A stretch of DNA of 64,000 nucleotides from Ensifer sp. USDA 6670 (GCA_000421085.1 ATWE01000004.1:111218-175217), one strand, 5' to 3'. Shown: positions 28,974 through 39,087, counted from the stretch's first letter. Program-made: numbers and translations. The notes: generated from the sequence alone by a model not told the origin.

Positions 28974-29714
28974 CTATATCACGATGACCTTTGTGCCGAC
29001 CTTCACCCTTTCGTAAAGATCGACCACATCCTCGTTACGCATGCGGATACAGCCGGAGGAAACGCCGTAGCCGATGGTCCAGGGTGCATTGGTGCCGTGG
29101 ATGCGATAGAGCGTCGAGCCCAGATACATGGCGCGAGCGCCGAGCGGATTCTCCGGTCCGCCGTCCATCCGGGCCGGCAGATAGTGGCCCCGGGCTGCCT
29201 CGCGCGCGATCATTTCCTGCGGCGGCGTCCAGTTGGGCCACTCGGCCATGCGCGTGATCCTGTGCTCTCCCGCCCATTCGAAGCCCGGCTTGCCGACTCC
29301 GACGCCGTAGCGCCGCGCCTCGCCGTTGCCGGTGACGAGATAGAGAAAGCGGTTGTTGGTGTCGATGACGATGGTCCCCGGCTTCTCCTTCGTCTCGTAA
29401 GCGACCATCTGCGGGAGGAACTGCGGATCGATTCTCGACTTTGACGGTTTCTGCCTGCGCGCGATCGAGGCTGGCTGAACGGCTGCGTTGGCGGGGCGGC
29501 GGCTGAGTTCGCGCCGCTCAGGCCGCTTTCGGGTGGTCGTGGGAACCTGCTGGCGATAGACCACGCGCTTGCCCGTCAGCTGCATAACCCAGGGGGCGGT
29601 CAGATCCGGGCTGACGATGACGGGCGGGCGGTTTTGATAACGATCCTGTGCGCCTGCAACCCCGGAAAGGATCGAGAAAAAGCATGCGGCAAGACAAAGG
29701 GATTTCTTCAGCAT
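28974..29714 (-). CDS. L,D-transpeptidase (YkuD domain), second paralogue
   Basis: 246 residues, signal peptide (MLKKSLCLAACFFSILSGVAGA), then a basic, Pro/Arg-rich spacer of about 80 residues before the YkuD domain, which begins KPGTIVIDTNNRFLYLV. The catalytic region reads YRIHGTNAPWTIG then VSSGCIRMRNEDV. It is closely similar to the neighbour at 28089 over the domain but has a longer linker, so it may reach a different depth in the periplasm or a different partner. Confidence 0.92.
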   Translation of the reverse strand: MLKKSLCLAACFFSILSGVAGAQDRYQNRPPVIVSPDLTAPWVMQLTGKRVVYRQQVPTTTRKRPERRELSRRPANAAVQPASIARRQKPSKSRIDPQFLPQMVAYETKEKPGTIVIDTNNRFLYLVTGNGEARRYGVGVGKPGFEWAGEHRITRMAEWPNWTPPQEMIAREAARGHYLPARMDGGPENPLGARAMYLGSTLYRIHGTNAPWTIGYGVSSGCIRMRNEDVVDLYERVKVGTKVIVI

Positions 29715-29999
29715 CTGACGGACTCGCTGTTTGGCCGAAACAATCTGGAGGAGCCCGGTGAGTTGTCTCGCCGAGGCCGTTGGTTCAATTCATGGGGCGG
29801 AGCTCTCGGGAAATCGCATGCGCGTTCCAGCGCTCCGGCAATGGTGCGATGCTCTCATCTGTCCGCAACCGAAGGGTAAACGGTGCCGCGCTGAAGGGTG
29901 GCTGCGGCAATAAAGCTTTGGGTAGGGTTATTCGCCTCTTTATCGATGTGGTTTGCAAATGGTAAACGGAACAAAAGAGAAACGATGGAGAGAGGCGAA

Positions 30000-30635
30000 A
30001 TGGCAGCTAGGGGCTTGATTACGGGGGAAGACGGCGTTGATCGCTGTGCTTGGCACGGCAATCTGGAGGATTACCGCCGCTATCACGACGAAGAATGGGG
30101 CCGGCCGGTCGCCGACGATCACAGATTGTTCGAAAAGATCTGCCTCGAAGGCTTTCAGTCGGGCCTCTCCTGGCTGACGATCCTGAGAAAGCGGGATGCG
30201 TTTCGCGCCGCATTTGCGGGCTTCGATTTCGACAAGGTCGCCGAGTTCGGCGAGGAGGACGTCGAACGTTGCCTCGCCGATACAGGCATCGTGCGCCATC
30301 GCGGCAAGATCGTCTCGACCATCAACAATGCCCGCCGCGCCAAGGAGCTGCGCGCGGAATTCGGTTCACTGGCGGCCTATTTCTGGTCCCATGAGCCGGA
30401 TGGAAGCGAGCGTCCGAACATCGTCGATTTCGAGACCCTCATCGCCAATCCGACGACGCCGGCCTCGGTGCGGATTTCGAAGGATCTGAAGAAGCGCGGC
30501 TGGACCTTTGTCGGTCCGACGACCGTCTATGCCTTCATGCAGGCGATGGGCCTCGTCAACGACCATATCGAGGGCTGCTTCTGCCGTGCGCCGATAGAAG
30601 ACCTGCGCCGGCGCTTCGCACGTCCGGCGGCCTGA
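30000..30635 (+). CDS. tag: DNA-3-methyladenine glycosylase I
   Basis: Removes 3-methyladenine from alkylated DNA. 211 residues. RCAWHGNLEDYRRYHDEEWG at the N-terminus and NDHIEGCFCR at the C-terminus supply the Cys/His zinc ligands, and FEKICLEGFQSGLSWLTILR is the family core. ATG 30000 has GGAG nine bases ahead and begins MAARGLITGEDGVDRC; the ATG at 29985 is an alternative. The upstream extension to 29898 is unlikely to be translated. Confidence 0.94.
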   Translation: MAARGLITGEDGVDRCAWHGNLEDYRRYHDEEWGRPVADDHRLFEKICLEGFQSGLSWLTILRKRDAFRAAFAGFDFDKVAEFGEEDVERCLADTGIVRHRGKIVSTINNARRAKELRAEFGSLAAYFWSHEPDGSERPNIVDFETLIANPTTPASVRISKDLKKRGWTFVGPTTVYAFMQAMGLVNDHIEGCFCRAPIEDLRRRFARPAA

Positions 30636-30651
30636 TTGCCGCATCGGATAC

Positions 30652-30688
30652 GAACATCGCCTCCCCATTGAATGGAGAGGCGATGTTC
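30652..30688. terminator. Bidirectional terminator between tag and the NCS1 permease gene
   Basis: A 12-bp perfect stem GAACATCGCCTC/GAGGCGATGTTC with an inner CCATT/AATGG helix. It is placed between two convergent genes and probably serves both. Confidence 0.78.
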
Positions 30689-30707
30689 TCTGATAGCGTT
30701 TAAACTA

Positions 30708-32165
30708 TCAGGGTTGTGCCGGGTAGGGCCTGGCCGATTTGAAGGAGCGGAGCGCGTAGTATATCGCACCCGCTATGGCGACGCCGAAGAACCAGCCGTA
30801 GACACCCCACCATGCCGGCATGACGGATGTAAGCCCCGGCAGGATTGAGGAGAAGACGATCCCGATGCCGGCGGCGATCAGCGCGTTGACGTGCCAGCCG
30901 TTCTCGAAGCGGAACTCGCCGTCTTCGCGGTAGAGCGCCTCCACATCCACGCGGCCCCTTCGGATGAGGTAGTAGTCGACCATCATGACGCCGAAGATCG
31001 GGCCCATCGTATTACCGATCATGTTGACGAAGTGCGCAGCCCCGCCTTCCCAAGGCGCGAAGGGATAGAGCGCGAGGGCGATCAGCGCCGCGATATAGCC
31101 GCCCTTCTTAAAGTCTATGTGCTTGGGAAAGACGTTGGCGAAGTCGAAGGCGGGCGAGACGAAGTTGGCGACGACGTTGATGCCGAGAGTCGCCACCGCG
31201 AAGGTCAGCGCGGCGAGCAGCGCCAGGAACCAGCTGTCGAACTTGGCCGAGATCTGGTCGGGGTGCAGCAGCACCTCGCCGTAGACATTGAAGGCGGCGA
31301 TGGTGGTGACGCCGGCAACCAGCGAGAACAGGATGAGGTTGACCGGCAGGCCCCAGAGGTTGCCGACCTTCAGCGACCGTTCGCTCGGGCAGTAGCGCGA
31401 GAAGTCGCAGAAATTGAGATAGAGCGCGGAGAAATAGGTCACCCAGATCGCAGCTACCGCGCCAAGCGCGGCGAACGACCCCGGCACGCCCGGCACGCCC
31501 GCATTCTTGGTCTTTTCAAGCAACACGTCCATCGGGATCGTGTGGCTGAACGAGAAGCCGCCGGCCTTGACGACGAGATAGATCGCAAGCAGCAGCATCA
31601 TCACCCAGACTGCTGGACCGGCCCAGTCCTGAAATTTTCTAACGGTTTCCATGCCGTTCTGGATGATCAGCAGTTGAAGACCCCAAACGACGACGTAGCA
31701 GACGAGTTCGAGGGTGGAATGACCGAGCATATGGCTCGACTGGTGGAACTGAAGCAGGCTTTCATTGCGGACAAGCAGCGCGACGATGGCGCCGGAGGCT
31801 GCCGCCGTCTGCGCGCCGTACCAAAAGCACGCGACGATAGCGCGGACGATTGCCGGGAAGTTCGCGCCCCAGATACCGAAGGACGCCCGGGCCAGGACCG
31901 GGAAGGGCACGCCGGTGCGTACGCCGGCAACGCCGACAAGCTGCATCAGGAAGAAGATGATGAGCGAGCCGACGCCGATGGCCAGGAGGAAGTTCATGAA
32001 GCTGCCGCAGAAGAGAAACAGGCTGGCGGCGAGATAGTAGCCCCACAGGCTGTGCACGTCCGATGTCCAGACGTTGAAAATGGAGAATGCGCCCCAGTTG
32101 CGTTCCTTGGCGGGCGCGAGGTCTTCGTTGTACAATTGTGGAGATGCACCGGGTGGTATCGTCAT
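30708..32165 (-). CDS. NCS1-family nucleobase/allantoin:cation symporter
   Basis: 485 residues with about 12 hydrophobic segments. The N-terminus NEDLAPAKERNWGAFSIFNVWTSD is the NCS1 signature, followed by PFPVLARASFGIWGANFPA and YLNFCDFSRYCPS. These inner-membrane proteins import purines, pyrimidines, hydantoins or allantoin with H+ or Na+. The LAPAKERNW start and QDWAGPAVW resemble allantoin/uracil permeases, but the ligand cannot be fixed. No catabolic genes flank it. A CTAG-bounded repeat lies upstream. Confidence 0.91.
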   Translation of the reverse strand: MTIPPGASPQLYNEDLAPAKERNWGAFSIFNVWTSDVHSLWGYYLAASLFLFCGSFMNFLLAIGVGSLIIFFLMQLVGVAGVRTGVPFPVLARASFGIWGANFPAIVRAIVACFWYGAQTAAASGAIVALLVRNESLLQFHQSSHMLGHSTLELVCYVVVWGLQLLIIQNGMETVRKFQDWAGPAVWVMMLLLAIYLVVKAGGFSFSHTIPMDVLLEKTKNAGVPGVPGSFAALGAVAAIWVTYFSALYLNFCDFSRYCPSERSLKVGNLWGLPVNLILFSLVAGVTTIAAFNVYGEVLLHPDQISAKFDSWFLALLAALTFAVATLGINVVANFVSPAFDFANVFPKHIDFKKGGYIAALIALALYPFAPWEGGAAHFVNMIGNTMGPIFGVMMVDYYLIRRGRVDVEALYREDGEFRFENGWHVNALIAAGIGIVFSSILPGLTSVMPAWWGVYGWFFGVAIAGAIYYALRSFKSARPYPAQP

Positions 32166-32367
32166 CGTTTCCCCTCTTGACGTTATGGCACCTGTGCCTA
32201 TGGAAGGGGAGCTTGCGGCCCACTGTCAATATCGGCGCGGGCCTAGAGCCGAGTGGCACCAGGCCGAAACGTGAAAATCTGTTCGTTCGTCGCGTTAAAC
32301 GCTCGCCCCGGTCTTCTTTGATGTGGGCCGCTGAATGGAAAAGGCTGCGCACTTCCCTAACGGTGCT
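32166..32367. other. Intergenic region upstream of the NCS1 permease gene
   Basis: Together with the repeat at 32368-32487 this is a gap of about 320 bases. It should hold the permease promoter near 32166-32260. I see no RNA gene or open frame with recognisable content. Confidence 0.4.
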
Positions 32368-32487
32368 CTAGATCACGATGCTTTTAGGTCGGGTCGACCC
32401 TAAAAACATGAACGGGATCGATTCCAAGAAGTTGAGACGCGGGATGCGGGCGGAAAACCGCACACACTTTTCCTCATCCCGCTCTAG
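32368..32487 (-). repeat. CTAG-bounded palindromic intergenic element, copy A (full length)
   Basis: 120 bases. Read on the minus strand it starts CTAGAGCGGGATGAGG and ends GTGATCTAG followed by AGC, so CTAGAGC is repeated directly at both ends. Inside are a GCGGGATG/CATCCCGC outer stem with a GCGG-TTTT-CCGC inner hairpin and, further on, a TTTTAGG/CCTAAAA dyad around GTCGACC. The first CTAG supplies the TAG stop codon of the DUF305 gene. Copies B and C share the first part. Confidence 0.85.
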
Positions 32488-32870
32488 CCGCCATTGCGGG
32501 CCAGCCATTCCTTCATCATCCTGATCTCTGCTTCCTGGGCCTTGATGATGTCATCTGCGAGTTTGCGGATGGTTTCATCCTTGCCGTGTTCGACCTCGAC
32601 CTTCGCCATGTCGATCGCTCCCTGGTGGTGAGCGATCATGGCGCGTACGAAATCGAGATCGGCATTGCCGCTGAAGGCGATGTCCATGTCCTTGTGCATC
32701 TTGGCGTTCGCCTCGGCGAAGGCCTTGCTCGACGGGGACGCCTCACCCCCCGCGCCGCTCTCTGCCGAACCGTGATGCATGCTGCCGTGGTCGGTCTCCT
32801 GCGCGAGCACGGGAGCAGCGGCGAACGTGGCGGCGAGAAACAGGGCAGCCATGAGTCGTTTGGGGACCAT
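32484..32870 (-). CDS. DUF305 family periplasmic protein
   Basis: 128 residues with a Sec signal (MVPKRLMAALFLAATFAAAPVLAQ). The DUF305 core is DLDFVRAMIAHHQGAIDMAKVEVEHGKD, a ferritin-like helical fold with clustered His, often found beside copper or metal resistance genes. A His-rich segment (DHGSMHHGS) directly follows the signal and may bind metal. ATG 32870 has AAAGGA in front and a better signal peptide than the GTG at 32885. The TAG stop is part of a CTAG-bounded repeat. No copper genes adjoin it. Confidence 0.88.
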   Translation of the reverse strand: MVPKRLMAALFLAATFAAAPVLAQETDHGSMHHGSAESGAGGEASPSSKAFAEANAKMHKDMDIAFSGNADLDFVRAMIAHHQGAIDMAKVEVEHGKDETIRKLADDIIKAQEAEIRMMKEWLARNGG

Positions 32871-32942
32871 TTCGTTTCCTTTCACCGAGTCCGCCGCTCA
32901 CGGGAGGCGGACAGAATGCAAAGATGAAATTGGCGCGCGCGG

Positions 32943-33368
32943 TTACGCGTTCGGATTTTCGGTCTCCGGTAGCGCGAACACGCCTTCGAGCGAACCCTCT
33001 GCGCCCTCGTCCGTAAGTGTCGAATTGCCGATGCAATAGAGCGGGGAAGGATGCCCCGTTGTGTCGCGGACGGTGGTCGAGAAGCAAAAGGACGAGGAGC
33101 TTTCCGTCGCCTGTTCCAGAATATTCAGGATCGTGGACCGGTCGCCTCTGTCATAGGCCCTAACAAGGTCGATGATTCCGCAGGGATTGCGTCGCAGTCC
33201 GAGAAGGGCAGCAGTTTTGGAACCTATCATGAAGGTGCCGCTGGAAAGGTCGCAGCGCCATGGCTCCACCAGGCAACCCGCCTGCGAAACGCGGCGGGTC
33301 CAGGCTCGGTGTGTCTCCGGACTCAAAGGTTTTATCGCTCCGGATCCCGGTGTCATGAAGTTCAGCAT
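32943..33368 (-). CDS. Small PAS-like domain protein
   Basis: 141 residues. The middle (LSSGTFMIGSKTAALLGLRRNPCGIIDLVRAYDRGD... RSTILNILEQATESSSSFCFSTTVRD... PLYCIGNS) follows a PAS fold order of strands and helices, without any attached kinase, GGDEF or DNA-binding domain. The start at 33368 has GGGGA nine bases ahead. It could be a stand-alone sensor or the remnant of a larger signalling protein. Codon use looks like real coding DNA, but the family assignment rests on pattern only. Confidence 0.65.
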   Translation of the reverse strand: MLNFMTPGSGAIKPLSPETHRAWTRRVSQAGCLVEPWRCDLSSGTFMIGSKTAALLGLRRNPCGIIDLVRAYDRGDRSTILNILEQATESSSSFCFSTTVRDTTGHPSPLYCIGNSTLTDEGAEGSLEGVFALPETENPNA

Positions 33369-33601
33369 ATCGCTCAGTCCCCAAAGCCGCCCTCAATCTG
33401 CTGCGTAACTTATACGCGTAAATAGATCGACATACAATCACGGCAATGTGATCGCGCCCTTTCGCCCAGGAACGCTTGCAGCGCCGCGATGTTCCGCAAG
33501 CCCGCACGCGCGCGGCCTCGCGGCTTGTCGCCGCCCTTGCCGCCCCTGCCGTGATCCGGTAGGGAAGGCACCGACCAAGCTTGAAGTCCGGAATGCTTTC
33601 A

Positions 33602-35116
33602 ATGAATGAAAAACAGAAGAAAACGCAGAAGCTCAGGGCACGCCTGCCGCGCGGCTTCGTCGACCGGTCGGCCGCGGACATTCGCGCCGTCGACGAGATG
33701 ATCGCGAAAATCCGCGAGGTCTATGAACGTTACGGCTTCGATCCGGTGGAGACGCCGCTTTTCGAATATACCGACGCGCTCGGCAAGTTCCTGCCCGACA
33801 GCGACCGGCCGAATGAAGGTGTCTTCTCGCTGACCGACGACGACGACCAGTGGCTGAGCCTACGCTACGATCTGACCGCGCCTCTCGCACGTCACGTGGC
33901 CGAGAATTTCAACGAAATCCAGCTTCCCTACCGTACCTATCGCGCCGGTTACGTTTTTCGCAACGAGAAGCCGGGCCCGGGCCGCTTCCGCCAATTCATG
34001 CAGTTCGATGCCGATACGGTCGGTGCCGCCGGCGTGCAGGCCGATGCCGAAATGTGCATGATCATGGCCGACACGATGGAGGCGCTCGGCATTGCCCGCG
34101 GCGATTATGTGATCCGCGTCAACAACCGCAAGGTACTCGACGGCGTTCTGGAGGCGATCGGTCTCGGCGGAGTCGAGCAGACGAATACGCGGCTGACGGT
34201 GTTGCGGGCCATCGACAAGCTCGACAAATTCGGTCCGGAAGGCGTGCGGCTGTTGCTGGGCGAAGGGCGCAAGGACGAGAGCGGCGACTTCACCAAGGGT
34301 GCCGGGCTCAACCAGGAGCAGATCGGCAAGATCCTGTTCTTCGTTGGGATCACGGACTACGCCAGGAGCGCGGACGATCTGGCGGCGCTCGTCGCCGGAA
34401 CGGCTCGCGGCGCCGAGGGCGTCACCGAGTTGAACACGATCCGCAGCCTCGTACTCAGCGCCGGCTACGAGGCGGACCGCATCAAGATCGACCCCTCCGT
34501 CGTGCGCGGGCTCGAATACTATACCGGCCCCGTCTTCGAAGCGGAGTTGCAGTTCGCCGTCACCAATGAAAAGGGCGAGAAGGTCGTCTTCGGCTCCGTC
34601 GGCGGCGGCGGCCGCTATGACGGCCTCGTGTCGCGCTTCATGGGACAGCCGGTGCCGGCGACCGGCTTCTCCATCGGCGTGTCGCGGCTGATGACCGCAC
34701 TCAAGAATCTCGGAAAGCTGGGCGCCGAACAGGTCACCGCTCCGGTTGTCGTTTGCGTCATGGATCGCGATATCGAAAGCATGGGGCGCTACCAGCGCTT
34801 CGTGCAGGATCTTCGGCATGCCGGCATCCGCGCCGAAATGTACCAGGGCAACAAGAAGAACTTCGGCGATCAGCTCAAATATGCCGACCGTCGCGGGTCG
34901 CCGATCGCCGTGATCCAGGGGGGCGACGAGCGCGCCTCCGGCGTCGTACAGATCAAGGATCTGATCGAAGGCAAGCGGCTCTCGGGCGAAATCGAGGATA
35001 ATGTCGCATGGCGCGAGGCCCGTGTCGCGCAGGTTTCCGTTCCGGAAGGCGAACTTGTCGCGAAGGTGCGCGAAATTCTGGCGGAACAGGCCGAGGACCG
35101 GAAAAGGGCGGGTTGA
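33602..35116 (+). CDS. hisS: Histidyl-tRNA synthetase
   Basis: Class II aminoacyl-tRNA synthetase, 504 residues, attaching histidine to tRNA-His. [20 protein letters not shown] and [18 protein letters not shown] are the first motifs, [19 protein letters not shown] is motif 2, [14 protein letters not shown] is the histidine-binding loop, and GFSIGVSRL is motif 3. ATG 33602 ([14 protein letters not shown]) is chosen as the conserved rhizobial start; ATG 33593 and TTG 33581 are in frame upstream. It is five bases from hisZ, so charging and synthesis of histidine are co-expressed. Confidence 0.97.
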   Translation: MNEKQKKTQKLRARLPRGFVDRSAADIRAVDEMIAKIREVYERYGFDPVETPLFEYTDALGKFLPDSDRPNEGVFSLTDDDDQWLSLRYDLTAPLARHVAENFNEIQLPYRTYRAGYVFRNEKPGPGRFRQFMQFDADTVGAAGVQADAEMCMIMADTMEALGIARGDYVIRVNNRKVLDGVLEAIGLGGVEQTNTRLTVLRAIDKLDKFGPEGVRLLLGEGRKDESGDFTKGAGLNQEQIGKILFFVGITDYARSADDLAALVAGTARGAEGVTELNTIRSLVLSAGYEADRIKIDPSVVRGLEYYTGPVFEAELQFAVTNEKGEKVVFGSVGGGGRYDGLVSRFMGQPVPATGFSIGVSRLMTALKNLGKLGAEQVTAPVVVCVMDRDIESMGRYQRFVQDLRHAGIRAEMYQGNKKNFGDQLKYADRRGSPIAVIQGGDERASGVVQIKDLIEGKRLSGEIEDNVAWREARVAQVSVPEGELVAKVREILAEQAEDRKRAG

Positions 35117-35121
35117 CCGCA

Positions 35122-36261
35122 ATGCCTCTGATCAATCTTCCCGCCTTTGCCGGCGACCTCCTTGCAGATTTCGAGCGCCGGAACACGCTGCGCGTCGATA
35201 CGCCGGTTATCCAGCCGGCGGAGCCTTTCCTCGACATGGCCGGCGAAGATCTGCGCCGGCGCATCTTCATGACCGAGAGCGAGACCGGCGAGAGCCTCTG
35301 CCTGCGCCCCGAGTTCACCATTCCCGTCTGCCTCCGCCATATCGAGACCGCGACCGGCACGCCGCAGCGCTACGCCTATCTGGGCGAGGTGTTCCGGCAG
35401 CGCCGCGAAGGATCGAGCGAATTCTATCAGGCGGGCATCGAAGATCTTGGCGATCCGGATACGGCCGCTGCCGACGCCCGCGTGGTCGGCGACGCCATGT
35501 ACGTCCTCGCCAACCGGTTGCCAGGCGAGCGCCTGAAAGTGACGCTCGGCGACCAGTCGGTGTTCGAAGCGGTGATTGCCGCCTGCGGCCTGCCCGGGGG
35601 CTGGCAGAAGCGGCTCATCCATGCCTTCGGCGATCAAGAGCAGTTGGAACGGCTCCTGGCGGCGCTCGCCGATCCGAAGTCGCCCGGCGTGTTCGGTCAC
35701 GACGTCGAGCGCGTCGCGGCGCTCGGCATGCTCGAGGACGAAGAGCGGCTCGTCGACCATATAGGCGAGACGATGAAGGCGACCGGCTATTCGACCAATG
35801 CGAGCCGCTCGCCCCGCGATATAGCGCGGCGCCTGAAGGAAAAGGTCGAACTCGCCGCCACCCGGCTGGACAAGGAAGCGCTCGGCGTCATGCGCGCGTT
35901 CCTGGCTCTCGATCTGCCGCTCGCCGATGCGCCGGCGGCCCTCCACCGCTTCGCCGGCAAGGCGCGCCTGAAGATCGATGATGCGCTGGCGCTTTTCGAC
36001 GCGCGCGTGGCCGCGCTTGCAAGGGTCGGCGCCGATCCCGGTCTGATGCGCTACCGCGCCGCTTTCGGACGGCCGCTTGATTACTACACCGGGCTCGTCT
36101 TCGAAATCGGGGTCGAAGGCACGCCGGCGGTGCTTGCCGGCGGCGGCCGGTTCGACCGCCTCCTGACCTTGCTCGGCGCCCGCGAGCATATTCCGGCCGT
36201 CGGCTTTTCCCTCTGGCTCGACCGAATAGAACAGGCGATCGCTGCGGGGAGGGCGGAATGA
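35122..36261 (+). CDS. hisZ: ATP phosphoribosyltransferase regulatory subunit HisZ
   Basis: A catalytically inactive HisRS paralogue, 379 residues, that forms a hetero-octamer with short HisG and confers histidine feedback control. The HisRS-like core is visible ([46 protein letters not shown]). ATG 35122 follows the hisS stop closely; longer in-frame extensions would overlap hisS. It overlaps hisG by four bases. Confidence 0.95.
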   Translation: MPLINLPAFAGDLLADFERRNTLRVDTPVIQPAEPFLDMAGEDLRRRIFMTESETGESLCLRPEFTIPVCLRHIETATGTPQRYAYLGEVFRQRREGSSEFYQAGIEDLGDPDTAAADARVVGDAMYVLANRLPGERLKVTLGDQSVFEAVIAACGLPGGWQKRLIHAFGDQEQLERLLAALADPKSPGVFGHDVERVAALGMLEDEERLVDHIGETMKATGYSTNASRSPRDIARRLKEKVELAATRLDKEALGVMRAFLALDLPLADAPAALHRFAGKARLKIDDALALFDARVAALARVGADPGLMRYRAAFGRPLDYYTGLVFEIGVEGTPAVLAGGGRFDRLLTLLGAREHIPAVGFSLWLDRIEQAIAAGRAE

Positions 36262-36953
36262 CCGTCACCATTGCGCTGCCCTCCAAGGGGCGAATGAAAG
36301 ATGAGGCCTCGGCGATCTTCGAACGCGCCGGGATGAAGATTGCGGCTGTCGGCAGCGACCGGTCCTATCGCGGCCGCGTCGAAGGATGGGACGACGTCGA
36401 GATCGCCTATTTGTCGGCCTCGGAAATCGCCCGTGAGATCGGCAGCGGCGCGGTCGATTTCGGCGTCACGGGCGAGGACCTCGTGCGCGAAGGCTTGGCG
36501 GACGCCGATGCCCGTGTCGACTTCGCCGCCCGGCTCGGCTTCGGTCACGCCGATGTAGTCGTCGCGGTTCCCGAGATCTGGTACGACGTCGACACCATGG
36601 CCGATCTCGGCGATGTCGCCGCTGACTTCCGCGCGCGCCATGGCCGGCGGCTTGCGATCGCCACCAAATACTGGCGTCTGACGCAGCATTTCTTCTCGGG
36701 CAGCCACGGCATCCAGCTCTACCGCATCGTCGAGAGCCTGGGAGCGACCGAGGGCGCACCGGCGTCCGGCTCCGCCGACATCATCGTCGACATCACCTCG
36801 ACGGGCTCGACGCTCAAGGCCAACCATCTGAAGATCCTCTCGGACGGCGTGATCCTGCGCTCCGAGGCCTGCCTCGTGCGGGCGCGCAAGCCCACCCACG
36901 AGGGCAATCCCGTGATCGACCGGATCGTTGCGGCCGTGCGGGCGGTGCTTTGA
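36258..36953 (+). CDS. hisG: ATP phosphoribosyltransferase, short form HisG
   Basis: Condenses ATP with PRPP, the first step of histidine biosynthesis. 231 residues, the short form without the C-terminal ACT-like regulatory domain, which fits with HisZ upstream. [15 protein letters not shown] begins the fold, and [20 protein letters not shown] is the PRPP loop. ATG 36258 overlaps the hisZ stop. Confidence 0.96.
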   Translation: MTVTIALPSKGRMKDEASAIFERAGMKIAAVGSDRSYRGRVEGWDDVEIAYLSASEIAREIGSGAVDFGVTGEDLVREGLADADARVDFAARLGFGHADVVVAVPEIWYDVDTMADLGDVAADFRARHGRRLAIATKYWRLTQHFFSGSHGIQLYRIVESLGATEGAPASGSADIIVDITSTGSTLKANHLKILSDGVILRSEACLVRARKPTHEGNPVIDRIVAAVRAVL

Positions 36954-36999
36954 CGGCGGGGAGCGGCGAAGGTGAAGGCCGGCGAAATTGCCTTCGACC

Positions 37000-37029
37000 C
37001 TGACAAATGCAACCGTCGCTCCCTATGTT
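37000..37029 (+). promoter_or_regulatory. Candidate sigma-70 promoter of the glutathione transferase gene
   Basis: CTGACA (37000-37005), an 18-bp spacer, and TATGTT (37024-37029), placed 46 bases ahead of the ATG at 37075. This rests on a consensus match only. Confidence 0.38.
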
Positions 37030-37074
37030 GGGGCGGCAGACACCTTTTCGATTTCCCAACTAGAGGCATCCGTC

Positions 37075-37782
37075 ATGGCTGATCTTTCCTCGTTTCCGAT
37101 CACGGCCCGCTGGCCGGCAAAAAATCCCGATATCATCCAGCTCTATTCGCTCCCGACGCCGAATGGCGTGAAGGTCTCGATTGCCCTCGAAGAACTGGGC
37201 CTGGCCTATGAGGCGCACCGCATTTCCTTCGATACCAACGAGCAGAAGTCGCCCGAATTCCTGTCGCTCAATCCGAACGGTCGCATTCCGGCGATCATCG
37301 ATCCGAACGGGCCGGACGGAAAGCCGATCGGTCTCTTCGAATCCGGCGCGATTCTGATCTATCTCGCAGAAAAGACCGGCAAGCTCCTTCCGGCGGATGC
37401 GGCCCGGCGTTACGAGACGCTGTGCTGGGTCATGTTCCAGATGGGCGGCATCGGACCGATGTTCGGGCAGTTCGGCCACTTCTTCAAATTTGCCGCCGAC
37501 AAGGTCGCCAACAACCCCTATCCGGTTCAGCGCTATCGCGACGAAGCGAAGCGTCTTCTCGGCGTTCTCGAAGCGCGCCTCGAGGGCCGTCAATGGCTGA
37601 TGGGGGAGGAATACACCATCGCCGACATCGCGACCTATCCCTGGGTGGAAGGGGCGCGGAAATTCTATGGTGGCGCCGAGGTGCTCGACTATAAGGGCTT
37701 CCCGAACGTCACGGACTGGGTGGATCGCGGCCTGGCACGCCCCGCCGCCCAGAAGGGTATGGAGATCCCGCGTAAGGAGTAG
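37075..37782 (+). CDS. Glutathione S-transferase-like (YfcG/YghU type disulfide oxidoreductase)
   Basis: 235 residues. The thioredoxin-like N-terminal domain contains LYSLPTPNGVKVSIALEELG, where TPNG replaces a Cys motif as in the Nu-class YfcG/YghU proteins, and ESGAILIYLAEKTGKLLP binds glutathione. The C-terminal helical domain has MGEEYTIADIATYPWV. Nu-class proteins reduce disulfides using glutathione. ATG 37075 follows AGAGG and gives the family start. It is the first gene after hisG with its own candidate promoter. Confidence 0.92.
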   Translation: MADLSSFPITARWPAKNPDIIQLYSLPTPNGVKVSIALEELGLAYEAHRISFDTNEQKSPEFLSLNPNGRIPAIIDPNGPDGKPIGLFESGAILIYLAEKTGKLLPADAARRYETLCWVMFQMGGIGPMFGQFGHFFKFAADKVANNPYPVQRYRDEAKRLLGVLEARLEGRQWLMGEEYTIADIATYPWVEGARKFYGGAEVLDYKGFPNVTDWVDRGLARPAAQKGMEIPRKE

Positions 37783-37860
37783 ATTGGCAGCGGGCCTTCC
37801 GCACGAGATTGACGGGGTGTCGGCCGGGAGGATAGCGATGAGCAGAGACGATTGAGACGG

Positions 37861-39087
37861 ATGGAGCAGGTGTCGGGAAAACTTGTTGTTGTCGGTGGCG
37901 GTCAAGCCGCATTCGCTTTGGTGGCCAAGCTTCGCGCCCTCAAGGACATGCGTCCGATCACCGTCGTCGCCGCCGAAGCGAGCCTGCCCTACCAGCGGCC
38001 GCCGCTCTCCAAGAAATATCTGCTGCGCGAAATGACCCTCGATCGCCTGCTTTACCGGCCGGAGGCCTGGTATGCGGAGCACGAGATCGACATTCGCCTT
38101 TCCACGACGGCGACGCGGGTCGATCGTCTCGCAAAGCAGGTAGCGCTGAGCGACGGCTCGATGCTCACCTATGAGACGCTTGCCTTCGCGACCGGCGCCA
38201 CGCCGCGCCGGCTGCCGGCTGCGGTGGGCGGCGATCTCGCGGGCGTTTTCGTCGTACGCGATTTCCGCGATGCCGATCGACTGGCAGAGGAGATGCAGCC
38301 CGGCCGGCGCGTGCTGGTCGTCGGGGGCGGCTATATCGGCCTCGAGGCTGCGGCGGTTGCCCGGACTTCGGGGCTCGAGGTCACGGTCATCGAAATGGCC
38401 GATCGGATCCTTCAGCGCGTCGCCTCCGCCGCCACCTCAACGATCGTCCGCGAAATCCACCGCTCGCACGGCGTCGATATACGTGAACGCACGGGGCTCC
38501 ATCGTCTGATCGGCGACAACGGCCGCGTGACGGCGGCGGAACTCTCCGACGGCTCCGTCATTCCCGTCGATATTGTGATCGTCGGCATTGGCGTAGCGGC
38601 GAATGATGCGCTGGCGCACGACGCCGGCATCGAAACCGCGAACGGCATTGTCGTCGACAGCCATGGCCGGACCTCCGATCCGACGGTCTTCGCCATGGGC
38701 GACTGCGCCGTCCTGCCGTGGGACGGCATGCGCATTCGCCTCGAGTCCGTGCAGAATGCCGTCGATCAGGCGGAAGCAGTTGCCGCGGTTCTCGCGGGCA
38801 GCACCGATCCCTACGACCCGAAGCCCTGGTTCTGGTCCGACCAGTACGACGTCAAACTGCAGATCGCCGGCTTCGGCCTAGGCCACGACGAAACGCTTGT
38901 CCGCCAGGGCCAGCGCGAGGGCAGCGTCTCGGTCTGGTATTTCCGCCAGGGGAGGCTTATCGCGGTCGATGCGATCAACGACGCCAAAGCCTATGTGACG
39001 GGGAAGAAACTTCTCGAGGCAGGGGCGACGCCGGACCGCGCACTTCTGGCGGATCCGCAGGTCGATCTCAAGGCATTGCTGGCTTAG
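37861..39087 (+). CDS. FAD-dependent NAD(P)H:ferredoxin reductase
   Basis: 408 residues with two dinucleotide-binding folds: KLVVVGGGQAAFALVAKLR for FAD and VLVVGGGYIGLEAAAVA for NAD(P)H, then TVFAMGDCAV and a C-terminal reductase domain (WFWSDQYDVKLQIAG). It belongs to the rhodocoxin/putidaredoxin reductase family, which passes electrons to a [2Fe-2S] ferredoxin for P450 or dioxygenase systems. No such partner is adjacent. ATG 37861 is taken as the start; a TTG lies nine bases earlier. Confidence 0.92.
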   Translation: MEQVSGKLVVVGGGQAAFALVAKLRALKDMRPITVVAAEASLPYQRPPLSKKYLLREMTLDRLLYRPEAWYAEHEIDIRLSTTATRVDRLAKQVALSDGSMLTYETLAFATGATPRRLPAAVGGDLAGVFVVRDFRDADRLAEEMQPGRRVLVVGGGYIGLEAAAVARTSGLEVTVIEMADRILQRVASAATSTIVREIHRSHGVDIRERTGLHRLIGDNGRVTAAELSDGSVIPVDIVIVGIGVAANDALAHDAGIETANGIVVDSHGRTSDPTVFAMGDCAVLPWDGMRIRLESVQNAVDQAEAVAAVLAGSTDPYDPKPWFWSDQYDVKLQIAGFGLGHDETLVRQGQREGSVSVWYFRQGRLIAVDAINDAKAYVTGKKLLEAGATPDRALLADPQVDLKALLA

